Of a stretch of DNA of 64,000 nucleotides, positions 28,838 through 37,128 are shown piece by piece (the stretch's first letter is position 1; every line of letters begins with the position of its first letter). A program made the translations under genes and the position numbers. The notes below the pieces were generated by a model. The model made no database searches and was not told the DNA's origin. It saw only the letters and a list, made by a program, of their open reading frames with translations. Source of the stretch: Streptomyces sp. NBC_00663 (lineage in GTDB: Bacteria; Actinomycetota; Actinomycetes; Streptomycetales; Streptomycetaceae); contig NZ_CP109027.1 of NCBI RefSeq assembly GCF_036226885.1, positions 4,774,001-4,838,000 of the forward strand, given 5' to 3'.

Positions 28838-29760
28838 TGTTGCCGCCTCCTGCTGTTGCCGGCGCTTCGCTCTGCCTGGCCTCGTCGTCTGTCTCGGTGT
28901 CGTCGGCCCCAGTGCGGGGAAGGACACCGGGGAACAGTCTGACGCACCCCACTGACAGTAGGTGCCTCTCGGGGTCAAGTCGTGACGAGGGGCAGTCGGG
29001 AGCCGGACAGCGAGTTGTGCACAGGACCCACTTCGAAACGGATTCCCAGCTCTCTCTAGTTGGGAGTAGTAGTAGGGGCTGTGGATACGGTGGATAACTC
29101 CGTTTTCCCAGGTCAGACCGGAAATTTTGTCCACGGGCCCTGTGGGCGAAGACGGTGGACAACTCGGGGTCTCTGTGGAGAACAGAAAGTTCTGCACACC
29201 CCATGCACAGCCTGAGGTGAGTTCTCCCCAGCTGCGTCCCCAGCTTTACCCACGTTTCCCACACCCCAACCCGGCACCTTCGTGTGACCGCTTTCACTCG
29301 ACCCGGTGAGCTGCCGCGTCGCGTTGCCGAACAGTGGACAGGCATGTGGAGAAGCTGGGGATCGCTGGGGACAACCTGGCTCAGCCTGTGGGTTGCCGGT
29401 GGACAACTTGATGCACAGCCTGTGGATCTTTTCGTCGTCCACAGTCTGTGGAGATCGCTCGTCCACGAATCCACAACCACTTGACCTGGCCTGATGGTCT
29501 TTCACCAGGCGCCCTGTGGACGGCGATCTGGACAACTTGGCAGTCCCCAGGATGTGGACGGCAGAAAGTCGGCGAATCTGTGGAGGGAGGCCGTAACCCG
29601 GCGGTTAATCGAACAGCGGGCTACGAGGACATGACGGCGGACGCGGCGCTGGAGCAGCGCTGGAGGAGCGCTGGAGCGACGGTGGGGCGACGGCCGGCAT
29701 GACGAAGGGCGCCCCGGGACCGTGTCCCCGGGCGCCCTGGACGCCGTGAGTACGCCTGTG
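28838..29760. other. oriC: Chromosomal replication origin (oriC) between dnaN and dnaA
   Basis: A 923-bp non-coding region. DnaA-box-like 9-mers (consensus TTGTCCACA) occur in both orientations. Plus: 29015-29023, 29127-29135, 29190-29198, 29435-29443, 29459-29467, 29467-29475. Minus: 29080-29088, 29089-29097, 29154-29162, 29174-29182, 29333-29341, 29345-29353, 29398-29406, 29421-29429, 29447-29455, 29515-29523, 29527-29535, 29553-29561, 29579-29587. This matches the roughly 19-box origin known from Streptomyces. Strongest matches are TTGTCCAC(C/G) at 29127, 29154 and 29398. Boxes stop near 29590. The dnaN promoter must lie near 28840-29010 but was not pinned down. No AT-rich unwinding element is obvious. 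Confidence 0.95.
29706..29738 (-). terminator. Hairpin after dnaA
   Basis: 15-bp arms (29706-29720 and 29724-29738) pair with one mismatch around a CGT loop, 22 bp beyond the dnaA stop. No T-run follows. It would separate dnaA transcription from oriC. Confidence 0.7.
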
Positions 29761-31776
29761 TCAGCCGTTCTTGATGCGGTTGGTCAGCTCGGTGACCTGG
29801 TTGTAGATGGAGCGCCGCTCGGCCATCAGATTGCGGATCTTGCGGTCCGCGTGCATGACGGTCGTGTGGTCACGGCCGCCGAACAGGGCACCGATCTTCG
29901 GCAGGGAGAGGTCGGTGAGCTCGCGGCACAGGTACATGGCGATCTGCCGGGCGGTCACCAGCGCGCGCCCGCGCGAGGTGCCGCACAGGTCCTCGACGGT
30001 CAGGCCGAAGTAGTCCGCCGTGGCGCCCATGATCGCCGTCGAGGTGATCTCGGGAGCCGAGTCCTCGCCGCCGGGGATCAGGTCCTTGAGGACGATCTCC
30101 GTCAGGCCCAGGTCCACCGGCTGCCGGTTGAGCGACGCGAACGCCGTCACCCGGATCAGCGCGCCCTCCAGCTCACGGATGTTCCGTGAGATCCGGGAGG
30201 CGATGAACTCCAGCACCTCCGGCGGGGCGTTGAGCTGCTCCTGGACCGCCTTCTTGCGCAGGATCGCGATCCGGGTCTCCAGCTCGGGCGGCTGGACGTC
30301 GGTGATCAGACCCCACTCGAAACGGTTCCGCAGCCGGTCCTCCAGTGTCACCAGCTGCTTGGGCGGCCGGTCGCTGGAGAGCACGATCTGCTTGTTCGCG
30401 TTGTGGAGCGTGTTGAAGGTGTGGAAGAACTCCTCCTGCGTCGACTCCTTGTCCGCGAGGAACTGGATGTCGTCGACGAGCAGGATGTCCATCTCCCGGT
30501 ACCGCTTGCGGAAGCTGTCGCCCTTGCCGTCGCGGATGGAGTTGATGAACTCGTTGGTGAACTCCTCCGAGCTCACATAACGCACGCGCGTGCCGGGGTA
30601 CAGGCTCCGCGCGTAGTGCCCGATCGCGTGCAGCAGGTGCGTCTTGCCGAGCCCCGACTCCCCGTAGATGAACAGGGGGTTGTACGCCTTCGCGGGCGCC
30701 TCGGCGACGGCCACCGCGGCCGCGTGCGCGAAGCGGTTGGAGGCGCCGATGACGAAGGTGTCGAAGAGGTACTTCGGGTTCAGGCGTGCGGTGGGCTCAC
30801 CGGGGCCGCTCGCCGGCGCGGGCTTCGCGGCCGACGGGCCGGGAGCGCCACCGGCCGAGGGCAGTGCGGAGCCACCGTGTCCCCCGCGGTGCGCGTGCCC
30901 GCCGGCGGAGGGCGGCTCGGGCAGGTCGCGGCGCGGGCCGGGCTGGTCGTAGTCGTCGCGGCGCGGGCCGGGCTTGTCGTAGTCGTCCCGCCGGGGCTGG
31001 TCGTAGTCCGCGCGCTGCTGCTCGTAGTCGGGGCGCTGGCCGTCGTAGGGCGGGCGGTCCATCGGCTGCGGGCGGTAGTCCTGGGGCGGTGAGGCGTACG
31101 CGTCCTTGGGGTACGGCTCCTGGGGGTACGACTCCTGCGCGGACGGTGTCGCGTACGGGTCGCGCTCGGGGAAGCCGAGGCGCGGCTGCTGCCAGCTGTA
31201 CTCGTCCTGCTGCGGCCGGGGCCAGGCGCCGGGTTCGGGGCGCTGGTACTCGCCGGGGTAGGCGGGGCGGGCCGTGGGCAGCTGGTCGCCGGGGCCACCG
31301 GGGAGCTGCTCGGGGCGGCCCGGCTGGCGGTCGTCGGCGCGGTGGCGGCCGTAGCCCTCGTACTGATGGTCGTACGGGTTGCCGTCGTACTTGCCGCCCT
31401 GGCCGCCTTGGCCGTCGTACTGGCCGGCGGGGAGCTCGGGCTCCTCGTAGCGCGACTGGGGGCGGGGCGGTTGGGGCGCCGGTGGGGCCGGGGGCTCGCC
31501 GGCGGAGTCGTCGACGGTGATCGCGATGCGGATCGGGCGGCCGCACTCGCGGCTCAGGGTCTCGCTGACGATCGGGGCGAGGCGGCCTTCGAGCACGCCC
31601 TTCGCAAACTCGTTCGGTACGGCGAGCAGGGCGGTGTCCGCGACCAGCGCGAGCGGCTGGCAGCGGCGGATCCAGTGCTCGTCCTTGACCTCCACGCCCT
31701 GCCCGCGGCCCTCGCCGAGGAGCTGCTCCAGTACTCGTGGCCACACTGCGGCAAGATCGGCAGGTACGTCAGCCAC
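29761..31776 (-). CDS. dnaA: Chromosomal replication initiator DnaA
   Basis: The 671-residue initiator that binds DnaA boxes and opens oriC. Domain I is about residues 1-95. Domain II (about 96-330) is very long, disordered and rich in Pro, Tyr, Gln, Asp and Arg with repeats such as RRDDYDKPGP and RRDDYDQPGP. The AAA+ domain has Walker A GESGLGKTH (about 370) and Walker B DILLVDDIQF (about 430). Domain IV ends with the DNA-recognition signature GGRDHTTVMHADRKI (about 630). Long domain II is typical of Streptomyces (E. coli DnaA has 467 residues). Start GTG 31776. Two DnaA boxes next to its promoter imply autoregulation. Confidence 0.98.
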   Translation of the reverse strand: MADVPADLAAVWPRVLEQLLGEGRGQGVEVKDEHWIRRCQPLALVADTALLAVPNEFAKGVLEGRLAPIVSETLSRECGRPIRIAITVDDSAGEPPAPPAPQPPRPQSRYEEPELPAGQYDGQGGQGGKYDGNPYDHQYEGYGRHRADDRQPGRPEQLPGGPGDQLPTARPAYPGEYQRPEPGAWPRPQQDEYSWQQPRLGFPERDPYATPSAQESYPQEPYPKDAYASPPQDYRPQPMDRPPYDGQRPDYEQQRADYDQPRRDDYDKPGPRRDDYDQPGPRRDLPEPPSAGGHAHRGGHGGSALPSAGGAPGPSAAKPAPASGPGEPTARLNPKYLFDTFVIGASNRFAHAAAVAVAEAPAKAYNPLFIYGESGLGKTHLLHAIGHYARSLYPGTRVRYVSSEEFTNEFINSIRDGKGDSFRKRYREMDILLVDDIQFLADKESTQEEFFHTFNTLHNANKQIVLSSDRPPKQLVTLEDRLRNRFEWGLITDVQPPELETRIAILRKKAVQEQLNAPPEVLEFIASRISRNIRELEGALIRVTAFASLNRQPVDLGLTEIVLKDLIPGGEDSAPEITSTAIMGATADYFGLTVEDLCGTSRGRALVTARQIAMYLCRELTDLSLPKIGALFGGRDHTTVMHADRKIRNLMAERRSIYNQVTELTNRIKNG

Positions 31777-31878
31777 AGGGCACGCTCTCTCACAGGTCCC
31801 ACGAACGTGTGATGGTGGGACGGGTCGGGATCTACACCGCGGGGCGCGGGGGACAAAGGAACGAATCGGAGTTCAGCC

Positions 31879-31933
31879 AAGGTAGTCAGGGCGACGGGTG
31901 CGGTTCAAGTTGTTGTCCCCAGCCTGTGGATAG
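31879..31933 (-). promoter_or_regulatory. dnaA promoter with two upstream DnaA boxes
   Basis: On the minus strand TTGAAC (31903-31908), an 18-bp spacer and TACCTT (31879-31884) form a plausible vegetative promoter about 100 bp before the dnaA GTG. Immediately upstream lie TTGTCCCCA (31913-31921, plus) and CTATCCACA (31925-31933, minus), both DnaA-box-like. DnaA bound there would touch the -35 region, consistent with autorepression. Confidence 0.7.
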
Positions 31934-31954
31934 TGTCTCCCGGTGACCGCTGGT

Positions 31955-31984
31955 TTGACCGGATGGCGTAGCCGCGCGTACCGT
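31955..31984 (+). promoter_or_regulatory. Candidate rpmH promoter
   Basis: TTGACC (31955-31960), 18-bp spacer, TACCGT (31979-31984). The -35 is good and the -10 moderate. It would start the rpmH-rnpA-yidD-yidC transcript. Confidence 0.45.
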
Positions 31985-32152
31985 AACCAGGTCGAGTTGT
32001 CGATGGCTGCTGCCGCCTGCCTCCGATGGGCACAGATCGCGTCAGGTGATCGGGAAGCGGTGCACTCGGGCGTAAGCGAGAGCTACTCGTGGGCGCACGG
32101 TGACAGCCAGGACGGCACCCGCCACCACCGATTTGATTTCTGGAGCCCCCGA

Positions 32153-32290
32153 GTGAGCAAGCGCACCTTCCAGCCGAACAACCGTCGTCGTGCCAAGACC
32201 CACGGCTTCCGCCTGCGGATGCGTACCCGTGCCGGTCGCGCGATTCTCGCGAACCGTCGTGGCAAGGGTCGCGCCAGCCTGTCCGCCTGA
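32153..32290 (+). CDS. rpmH: 50S ribosomal protein L34
   Basis: 45 residues, MSKRTFQPNNRRRAKTHGF followed by RMRTRAGRAILANRRGKGR; highly basic and identical in pattern to bacterial L34. GTG 32153 has GGAG 8 nt upstream. First gene of the rpmH-rnpA-yidD-yidC-jag-rsmG array, transcribed divergently from dnaA. Confidence 0.97.
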   Translation: MSKRTFQPNNRRRAKTHGFRLRMRTRAGRAILANRRGKGRASLSA

Positions 32291-32311
32291 TCCTGATCAG
32301 GTCATGACGTC

Positions 32312-32683
32312 GTGCTGCCTACCGAGCATCGGCTGAGGCGGCGCGAGGACTTCGCGACCGCAGTACGACGAGGGCGCCGGGCAGGCCGCCCGTCCCTCGT
32401 CGTTCATCTTCGTAGCGGTGCAACGGACCCGCACGCGCCTGGGGAGAGCGCTCCCCCGACGCGTGCGGGTTTCGTCGTGAGCAAAGCCGTGGGCGGAGCG
32501 GTGGTGCGCAACAAGGTGAAGCGCAGGCTTCGCCATCTGATGCGCGACCGGGTCGACCTGCTGCCCCCCGGTAGCCTGGTAGTCGTACGAGCGCTGCCCG
32601 GTGCGGGTGACGCCGACCATGCACAACTGGCCCGAGACCTGGACGCCGCCATCGAACGGCTACTGGGAGGGGGCGCGCGATGA
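32312..32683 (+). CDS. rnpA: Ribonuclease P protein component
   Basis: 123 residues. It is the protein cofactor of RNase P, which matures the 5' ends of tRNAs. It begins MLPTEHRLRRREDFATAVRR and contains the RNA-binding RNR motif region VVSKAVGGAVVRNKVKRRLR. GTG start 21 bp after rpmH; its stop overlaps the yidD start (ATGA, 32680-32683), so translation is coupled. Confidence 0.96.
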   Translation: MLPTEHRLRRREDFATAVRRGRRAGRPSLVVHLRSGATDPHAPGESAPPTRAGFVVSKAVGGAVVRNKVKRRLRHLMRDRVDLLPPGSLVVVRALPGAGDADHAQLARDLDAAIERLLGGGAR

Positions 32684-33057
32684 AGTACCCGCTGCTGGCT
32701 CTGATCAAGCTGTACCAGTGGACGATCAGTCCGCTGCTGGGGCCTGTGTGCAAGTACTACCCGTCGTGTTCCCGCTACGGCTTCACGGCCATCGACCGGC
32801 ACGGTGCGATCAAGGGCACTGCGCTCACCGCCTGGCGCATCCTGCGCTGCAATCCGTGGTCGCTGGGAGGCGTGGACCATGTCCCGCCACGCAAGCGTCC
32901 GCGGTGGCACGAAATGCTGCGTGACGCCTGGCGTACACGCAGGGGCGGGCACTCCGCCGCCGAAACGGCCACCGAGGGGAATCCCTCTTCGATCACTGAA
33001 GAGAATCCTCCTTCGAGCCCGGCCGCAGAGACTCCGTCCCATGCCCAAGGAGCATGA
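32680..33057 (+). CDS. yidD: Membrane protein insertion efficiency factor YidD
   Basis: 125 residues. The core (1-80) matches YidD: LLALIKLYQWTISPLLGP, then CKYYPSCSRYGFTAIDRHG and WRILRCNPWSLGGVDHVP. The cysteines and the amphipathic first helix are family hallmarks. A Ser/Glu/Thr/Pro-rich tail of about 40 residues is added. It lies between rnpA and yidC, overlapping the first and 3 bp from the second. Confidence 0.95.
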   Translation: MKYPLLALIKLYQWTISPLLGPVCKYYPSCSRYGFTAIDRHGAIKGTALTAWRILRCNPWSLGGVDHVPPRKRPRWHEMLRDAWRTRRGGHSAAETATEGNPSSITEENPPSSPAAETPSHAQGA

Positions 33058-33060
33058 TTA

Positions 33061-34359
33061 GTGGACACGATTGCCAGCCTGTTCAGCTTCATCACGACAC
33101 CCGTCTCCTGGGTCATCGTCCAGTTCCACAAGGTGTACGGCGCCATCTTCGGCCCTGACACCGGCTGGGCCTGGGGCCTGTCGATCGTGTCTCTGGTGAT
33201 CCTGATCCGTATCTGCCTGATCCCGCTCTTCGTGAAGCAGATCAAGTCGACGCGGGCCATGCAGACGCTCCAGCCTGAGATGAAGAAGATCCAGGAGCGC
33301 TACAAGAACGACAAACAGCGTCAGTCCGAAGAGATGATGAAGCTGTACAAGGAGACGGGCACCAACCCGCTCTCCTCGTGCCTTCCCATCCTGGCGCAGT
33401 CGCCGTTCTTCTTCGCGCTGTACCACGTGCTCAACGGCATCGCGACGGGCGACCAGATCGGCGTCATCAACGAGTCGCTGCTCGCCAGCGCCCGTAAGGC
33501 GCACATCGTCGGTGCCCCGCTCGCCGCGAAGTTCACCGACAGCCAGTCGACGGTGGAGGCGCTCGGCGCCACCCTCATGGACGTCCGGGTCGTCACCGCG
33601 ATCATGATCGTCATGATGTCGGCGTCGCAGTTCTTCACGCAGCGCCAGCTGATGACCAAGAACGTCGACACCACGGTGAAGACGCCGTTCATGCAGCAGC
33701 AGAAGATGCTGATGTACGTCTTCCCGGTCATGTTCGCCGTCTTCGGCATCAACTTCCCGGTCGGTGTCCTCGTCTACTGGCTGACCACCAACGTGTGGAC
33801 CATGGGCCAGCAGATGTATGTCATCCGCAACAACCCGACCCCGGGTTCCAAGGCGCAGGCCGCCTACCTGGAGCGGCTGACCAAGCACGTCACGCACCAC
33901 GGCAAGGTCCGGCGCCGCAGCGAGAAGACCATCGTCAAGGCGATCGTCGCCAAGGGCCGTGACCGCAACGAGTTCGAGCGCAAGTTCATCAACTCCCTGA
34001 GCAAGGCGGGTCTCGCCGCGCAGGCCGACGGCGTTGTGATCAAGAGCGAGAGCCAGGCCGCCGCCCAGGCCGAGGACGGTACGCCGACCACGGGCGGTAC
34101 CGGTACGCCGAAGCGCCAGCAGCCCAAGCGGCAGAGCAAGTCCCAGCGGCAGTCGGGTGGCGCCACCGCCGGTGCGGCGAAGCCGGCTGATGAGCATGTC
34201 TCGCTCAGCAAGTCCGACGACGAGCCCGAAGACGCCAAGCCCGCCGCCCCCGCCAAGAAGGCCGCGCAGAAGCAGCAGCCCGGCGCCGGTACCCGCAGCA
34301 AGGCCCAGTCCGGACAGCGCAAGGGCCCGCAGCGGCCCAAGTCCCCGTCCAAGAAGTAA
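33061..34359 (+). CDS. yidC: Membrane protein insertase YidC
   Basis: 432 residues, Oxa1/YidC family, without the large periplasmic domain of Gram-negative YidC. Hydrophobic helices include LFSFITTPVSWVIVQFH, WAWGLSIVSLVILIRICLIP, PILAQSPFFFALYHVLNG and YVFPVMFAVFGINFPVGVLV. The conserved arginine in the second helix (ILIRI) is present. From about residue 265 a long basic, Gln/Lys/Pro-rich cytoplasmic tail follows, able to contact ribosomes. GTG start with AAGGAG upstream, only 3 bp after yidD. Confidence 0.96.
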   Translation: MDTIASLFSFITTPVSWVIVQFHKVYGAIFGPDTGWAWGLSIVSLVILIRICLIPLFVKQIKSTRAMQTLQPEMKKIQERYKNDKQRQSEEMMKLYKETGTNPLSSCLPILAQSPFFFALYHVLNGIATGDQIGVINESLLASARKAHIVGAPLAAKFTDSQSTVEALGATLMDVRVVTAIMIVMMSASQFFTQRQLMTKNVDTTVKTPFMQQQKMLMYVFPVMFAVFGINFPVGVLVYWLTTNVWTMGQQMYVIRNNPTPGSKAQAAYLERLTKHVTHHGKVRRRSEKTIVKAIVAKGRDRNEFERKFINSLSKAGLAAQADGVVIKSESQAAAQAEDGTPTTGGTGTPKRQQPKRQSKSQRQSGGATAGAAKPADEHVSLSKSDDEPEDAKPAAPAKKAAQKQQPGAGTRSKAQSGQRKGPQRPKSPSKK

Positions 34360-34374
34360 GAAGGAGTCCAACCC

Positions 34375-34887
34375 GTGACGGAAGGCACCACCTCCGCCGC
34401 TGCCGAGGGTGCAGACACCCTGACCCGCCTGGAGCAGGAGGGCGAGATCGCGGCGGACTACCTCGAGGGTCTGCTGGACATCGCCGACCTCGACGGCGAC
34501 ATCGACATGGACGTCGAGGCCGACCGCGCCGCTGTCTCGATCATCAGCGACGCGGGCAGCCGCGATCTGCAGAAGCTGGTCGGCCGTGAGGGCGAGGTGC
34601 TGGAGGCTCTTCAGGAACTCACGCGCCTGGCCGTGCACCGGGAGACCGGTGACCGCAGCCGTCTGATGCTGGACATCGCCGGGTACCGCGCCAAGAAGCG
34701 TGCCGAGCTCTCCGAGCTGGGCGCCAAGGCCGCCGCCGAGGTCAAGAGCAGCGGTGAGCCCATGAAGCTCAATCCGATGACGCCGTTCGAGCGCAAGGTC
34801 GTCCACGACGCCGTGAAGACCGCCGGCCTGCGCAGCGAGTCCGAGGGCGAGGAGCCGCAGCGCTTCGTCGTCGTGCTGCCCGCCTGA
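34375..34887 (+). CDS. jag: Jag/KhpB-type RNA-binding protein (KH and R3H domains)
   Basis: 170 residues. An acidic N-terminus leads into a KH domain (AADYLEGLLDIADLDGDIDM, SRDLQKLVGREGEVLEALQE) and a C-terminal R3H domain (RSRLMLDIAGYRAKKRAELS, LNPMTPFERKVVHDAVK). In other bacteria KhpB binds many RNAs and influences cell-wall elongation. GTG start has AAGGAG 8 nt upstream, 15 bp after yidC. A terminator-like hairpin follows. Confidence 0.92.
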   Translation: MTEGTTSAAAEGADTLTRLEQEGEIAADYLEGLLDIADLDGDIDMDVEADRAAVSIISDAGSRDLQKLVGREGEVLEALQELTRLAVHRETGDRSRLMLDIAGYRAKKRAELSELGAKAAAEVKSSGEPMKLNPMTPFERKVVHDAVKTAGLRSESEGEEPQRFVVVLPA

Positions 34888-34905
34888 TCGGTCCGTACGT
34901 TCCTC

Positions 34906-34934
34906 CGGCCCCGTCTGCCCGGCAGGCGGGGCCG
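34906..34934 (+). terminator. Hairpin between jag and rsmG
   Basis: CGGCCCCG (906-913 of the 34-kb block) pairs with CGGGGCCG (34927-34934), enclosing a second short CTG/CAG stem; AACTTTG follows. It is 18 bp past the jag stop and would partly separate rsmG. Confidence 0.65.
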
Positions 34935-35014
34935 AACTTTGTCAGCCTGTTAGTTCTGGTGGTTGTGGTGATCGGCGCCGCGTGCGCCCATCGCGGTACG
35001 GAAGGACGGTCCCC

Positions 35015-35734
35015 GTGACGGAGGCAGCGGAGCTCCCCCCTGCGCCCGAGCAGGCGCGCACGGTGTTTGGTGATCGCTACGCGGACGCGGTCCGGTACGC
35101 GGAGCTGCTCGCTGAGGCGGGCGTGCAGCGTGGCCTGATCGGCCCGCGTGAGGTGCCCCGGCTGTGGGAACGGCACCTGTTGAACTGTGCGGTGCTCTCG
35201 GAGGTCGTCCCCGAGGGCGTGACCGTGTGCGACGTGGGCTCGGGTGCTGGTCTGCCGGGCATTCCCCTGGCGCTGGTCCGGCCCGACCTGAAGATCACGC
35301 TCCTGGAGCCCCTGCTGCGGCGTACGACCTTCCTGACCGAGGTCGTGGAACTGCTCGGCCTGGACCATGTGACGGTCATGCGGGGCCGTGCCGAGGAGGT
35401 CATGGGCAAGCTGCCGCCGGTGCATGTGGTGACGGCACGGGCCGTGGCCCCGCTGGACCGCCTGGCCGCCTGGGGGATCCCGTTGCTCCGTCCGTACGGC
35501 GAGATGCTGGCCCTCAAGGGCGACACCGCCGAGGAGGAGCTCAAGGCGTCGTCCACGGCACTCAGCAAGCTCGGTGCGGTGGAGACGTCTGTCCTCCAGG
35601 TGGGTGAGGGAGTCGTGGATCCCCTGTCCACGGTCGTCCGGGTCGAGGTCGGGGAGAGCCCCGGCGGGGTGCGCTTCGCGGCCAAGCGGGCGAAGGCGGC
35701 CCGTACGGGGCGTGCGCGCCGTCGTCGCGGATAG
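35015..35734 (+). CDS. rsmG: 16S rRNA (guanine-N7) methyltransferase RsmG (GidB)
   Basis: A 239-residue SAM enzyme that methylates G527 of 16S rRNA. The SAM motif is VCDVGSGAGLPGIPLALVRP, followed by LLEPLLRRTTFLTEVVELLG and VTARAVAPLDRLAAWG. Loss of this gene in Streptomyces gives low-level streptomycin resistance and can raise antibiotic production (family knowledge). GTG 35015 is chosen because GGAAGGA is 8-9 nt upstream; the frame open from 34982 adds 11 residues without such a site. Confidence 0.95.
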   Translation: MTEAAELPPAPEQARTVFGDRYADAVRYAELLAEAGVQRGLIGPREVPRLWERHLLNCAVLSEVVPEGVTVCDVGSGAGLPGIPLALVRPDLKITLLEPLLRRTTFLTEVVELLGLDHVTVMRGRAEEVMGKLPPVHVVTARAVAPLDRLAAWGIPLLRPYGEMLALKGDTAEEELKASSTALSKLGAVETSVLQVGEGVVDPLSTVVRVEVGESPGGVRFAAKRAKAARTGRARRRRG

Positions 35735-36102
35735 GTGACGAACGTCTCGCCGCTGATCCGTCCTGACGACGAGACGTACTCCACACAAGCTGCCAAACCT
35801 ACGCACGTCGGAGTGTCGCGCCATTTCGGCTCCGGCTGCTGTGCATCGTGTTTCACGTGAAACGTCGCTCACTGCTGCACGGCATCATCAGCCGTGGTCG
35901 CGCCGCGGCCGAACCTCGCGAACGCAAGCCTCTAGGTTCTCTTGGAGAAGGCCGCTCGGATGACCCTCCGTCCCCATCGAGGGGCACGGAGTTGTCCACA
36001 GAGGTGGATTTCTCCACAGAACACCAGGCCTCACTGGTTCACGACCCCGAAGACATGGGAGGCTCTGTTCATTGCGAGCCTGAAGTCGAGGAGAGTGAAT
36101 CC
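35735..36102. other. rsmG-parA intergenic region containing a parS site
   Basis: A 368-bp stretch with parS at 35850-35863. An open frame runs in phase with parA from 35848, starting inside parS, but its first about 85 codons look non-conserved, so I treat it as untranslated leader. parA promoters are expected here; no clear hexamer pair was assigned. DnaA-like TTGTCCACA at 35992-36000 and TCTCCACA at 36011-36018 are notable. Confidence 0.55.
35850..35863. other. parS: parS centromere site
   Basis: Perfect 14-bp palindrome GTTTCACGTGAAAC, the ParB-binding site, 253 bp before the chosen parA start. ParB bound here could also act on parAB transcription. Confidence 0.95.
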
Positions 36103-37128
36103 TTGCGGTCCGACGCCAACATCGCGGGACCGATGACCGATCCGGTCCCCGGTCCCCGAACCGAGTCGATCGGGGACGATGTTTCACGTGAAACACCGCC
36201 CCCGATGGACGACACTCCCATCGGTCGTGCTGCCCAACAGGCGGTAGAGGCACTGGGGCGCGCCGGTGAGGGCCTGCCACGGCCTGAACAGACCCGCGTC
36301 ATCGTCGTCGCCAACCAGAAGGGTGGCGTGGGCAAGACGACGACAACGGTCAACCTCGCTGCTTCGCTGGCTGTGCACGGAGGCCGGGTCCTGGTGATCG
36401 ACCTCGACCCACAGGGCAACGCCTCCACTGCCCTGGGTATCGACCACCACGCCGAAGTGCCCTCCATCTATGACGTGTTGATCGACAGCAGGCCGCTGGC
36501 CGAAGTCGTCCAGCCGGTCCCGGATGTCGAGGGGCTCTTCTGCGCCCCCGCCACAATCGATCTCGCCGGTGCGGAGATCGAGCTGGTGTCCCTGGTGGCA
36601 CGTGAGAGCCGGCTACAGCGGGCGATCGAGGCGTACGAGCACCCGCTGGACTACATCCTCATCGACTGCCCGCCCTCGCTCGGTCTGCTGACGGTCAATG
36701 CCCTGGTAGCCGGTGCCGAGGTCCTCATCCCGATCCAGTGCGAGTACTACGCGCTGGAGGGGCTGGGCCAGCTGCTCCGCAACGTCGACCTGGTACGGGG
36801 ACACCTCAACCCCCACCTGCATGTCTCGACGATCCTGCTCACCATGTACGACGGCCGGACGCGGCTCGCGTCCCAGGTCGCGGACGAGGTGCGCACTCAC
36901 TTCGGTGACGAGGTGCTGCGGACCAGCATTCCCCGCTCGGTCCGTATTTCCGAGGCGCCGAGTTATGGGCAGACGGTGCTGACCTACGATCCAGGATCGA
37001 GCGGTGCCCTCTCCTATCTTGAGGCGGCACGAGAAATCGCGCTGAAGGGCGTGGGCGTCGCCTACGACCCGACGCAGGTCCATATCGGCACTCAGAGCAA
37101 CCCGAGCATGGTGGAGGGCATTCAGTGA
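36103..37128 (+). CDS. parA: Chromosome partitioning ATPase ParA
   Basis: A 341-residue protein that, with ParB, segregates origins into spores and prespore compartments. The deviant Walker A is KGGVGKTTTTVNLAAS, followed by VIDLDPQGNASTALGID and YILIDCPPSLGLLTVNALVA. The N-terminal about 65 residues are variable. The TTG at 36103 is chosen because GAGGAG lies 9 nt upstream; alternatives are ATG 36133 and ATG 36205, or the long frame from 35848. A parS site (36181-36194) lies within the coding sequence and is translated as VSRET. The stop overlaps parB (GTGA), so translation is coupled. Confidence 0.9.
   Translation: MRSDANIAGPMTDPVPGPRTESIGDDVSRETPPPMDDTPIGRAAQQAVEALGRAGEGLPRPEQTRVIVVANQKGGVGKTTTTVNLAASLAVHGGRVLVIDLDPQGNASTALGIDHHAEVPSIYDVLIDSRPLAEVVQPVPDVEGLFCAPATIDLAGAEIELVSLVARESRLQRAIEAYEHPLDYILIDCPPSLGLLTVNALVAGAEVLIPIQCEYYALEGLGQLLRNVDLVRGHLNPHLHVSTILLTMYDGRTRLASQVADEVRTHFGDEVLRTSIPRSVRISEAPSYGQTVLTYDPGSSGALSYLEAAREIALKGVGVAYDPTQVHIGTQSNPSMVEGIQ
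36181..36194. other. parS: parS site inside parA
   Basis: Perfect GTTTCACGTGAAAC within the variable N-terminal coding part of parA, read in frame as D-V-S-R-E-T. Confidence 0.95.

Larger units (their letters stand above)
31777..32152. other. dnaA-rpmH divergent intergenic region
   Basis: A 376-bp non-coding stretch carrying the dnaA promoter with two DnaA boxes on the minus strand and a candidate rpmH promoter on the plus strand (both listed separately). The rpmH leader is therefore about 160 nt. No additional gene is seen. Confidence 0.8.

Noticed and set aside
28838..29197. N-terminal extension of DnaN through oriC
   Set aside because: The standard GTG start at 28837 has a good ribosome site and canonical N-terminus; the extension crosses DnaA boxes.
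35848..36102. ParA start inside the parS site at 35848
   Set aside because: The first 85 codons look non-conserved and the GTG lies within the ParB site; a TTG at 36103 has a better ribosome site. Not fully excluded.
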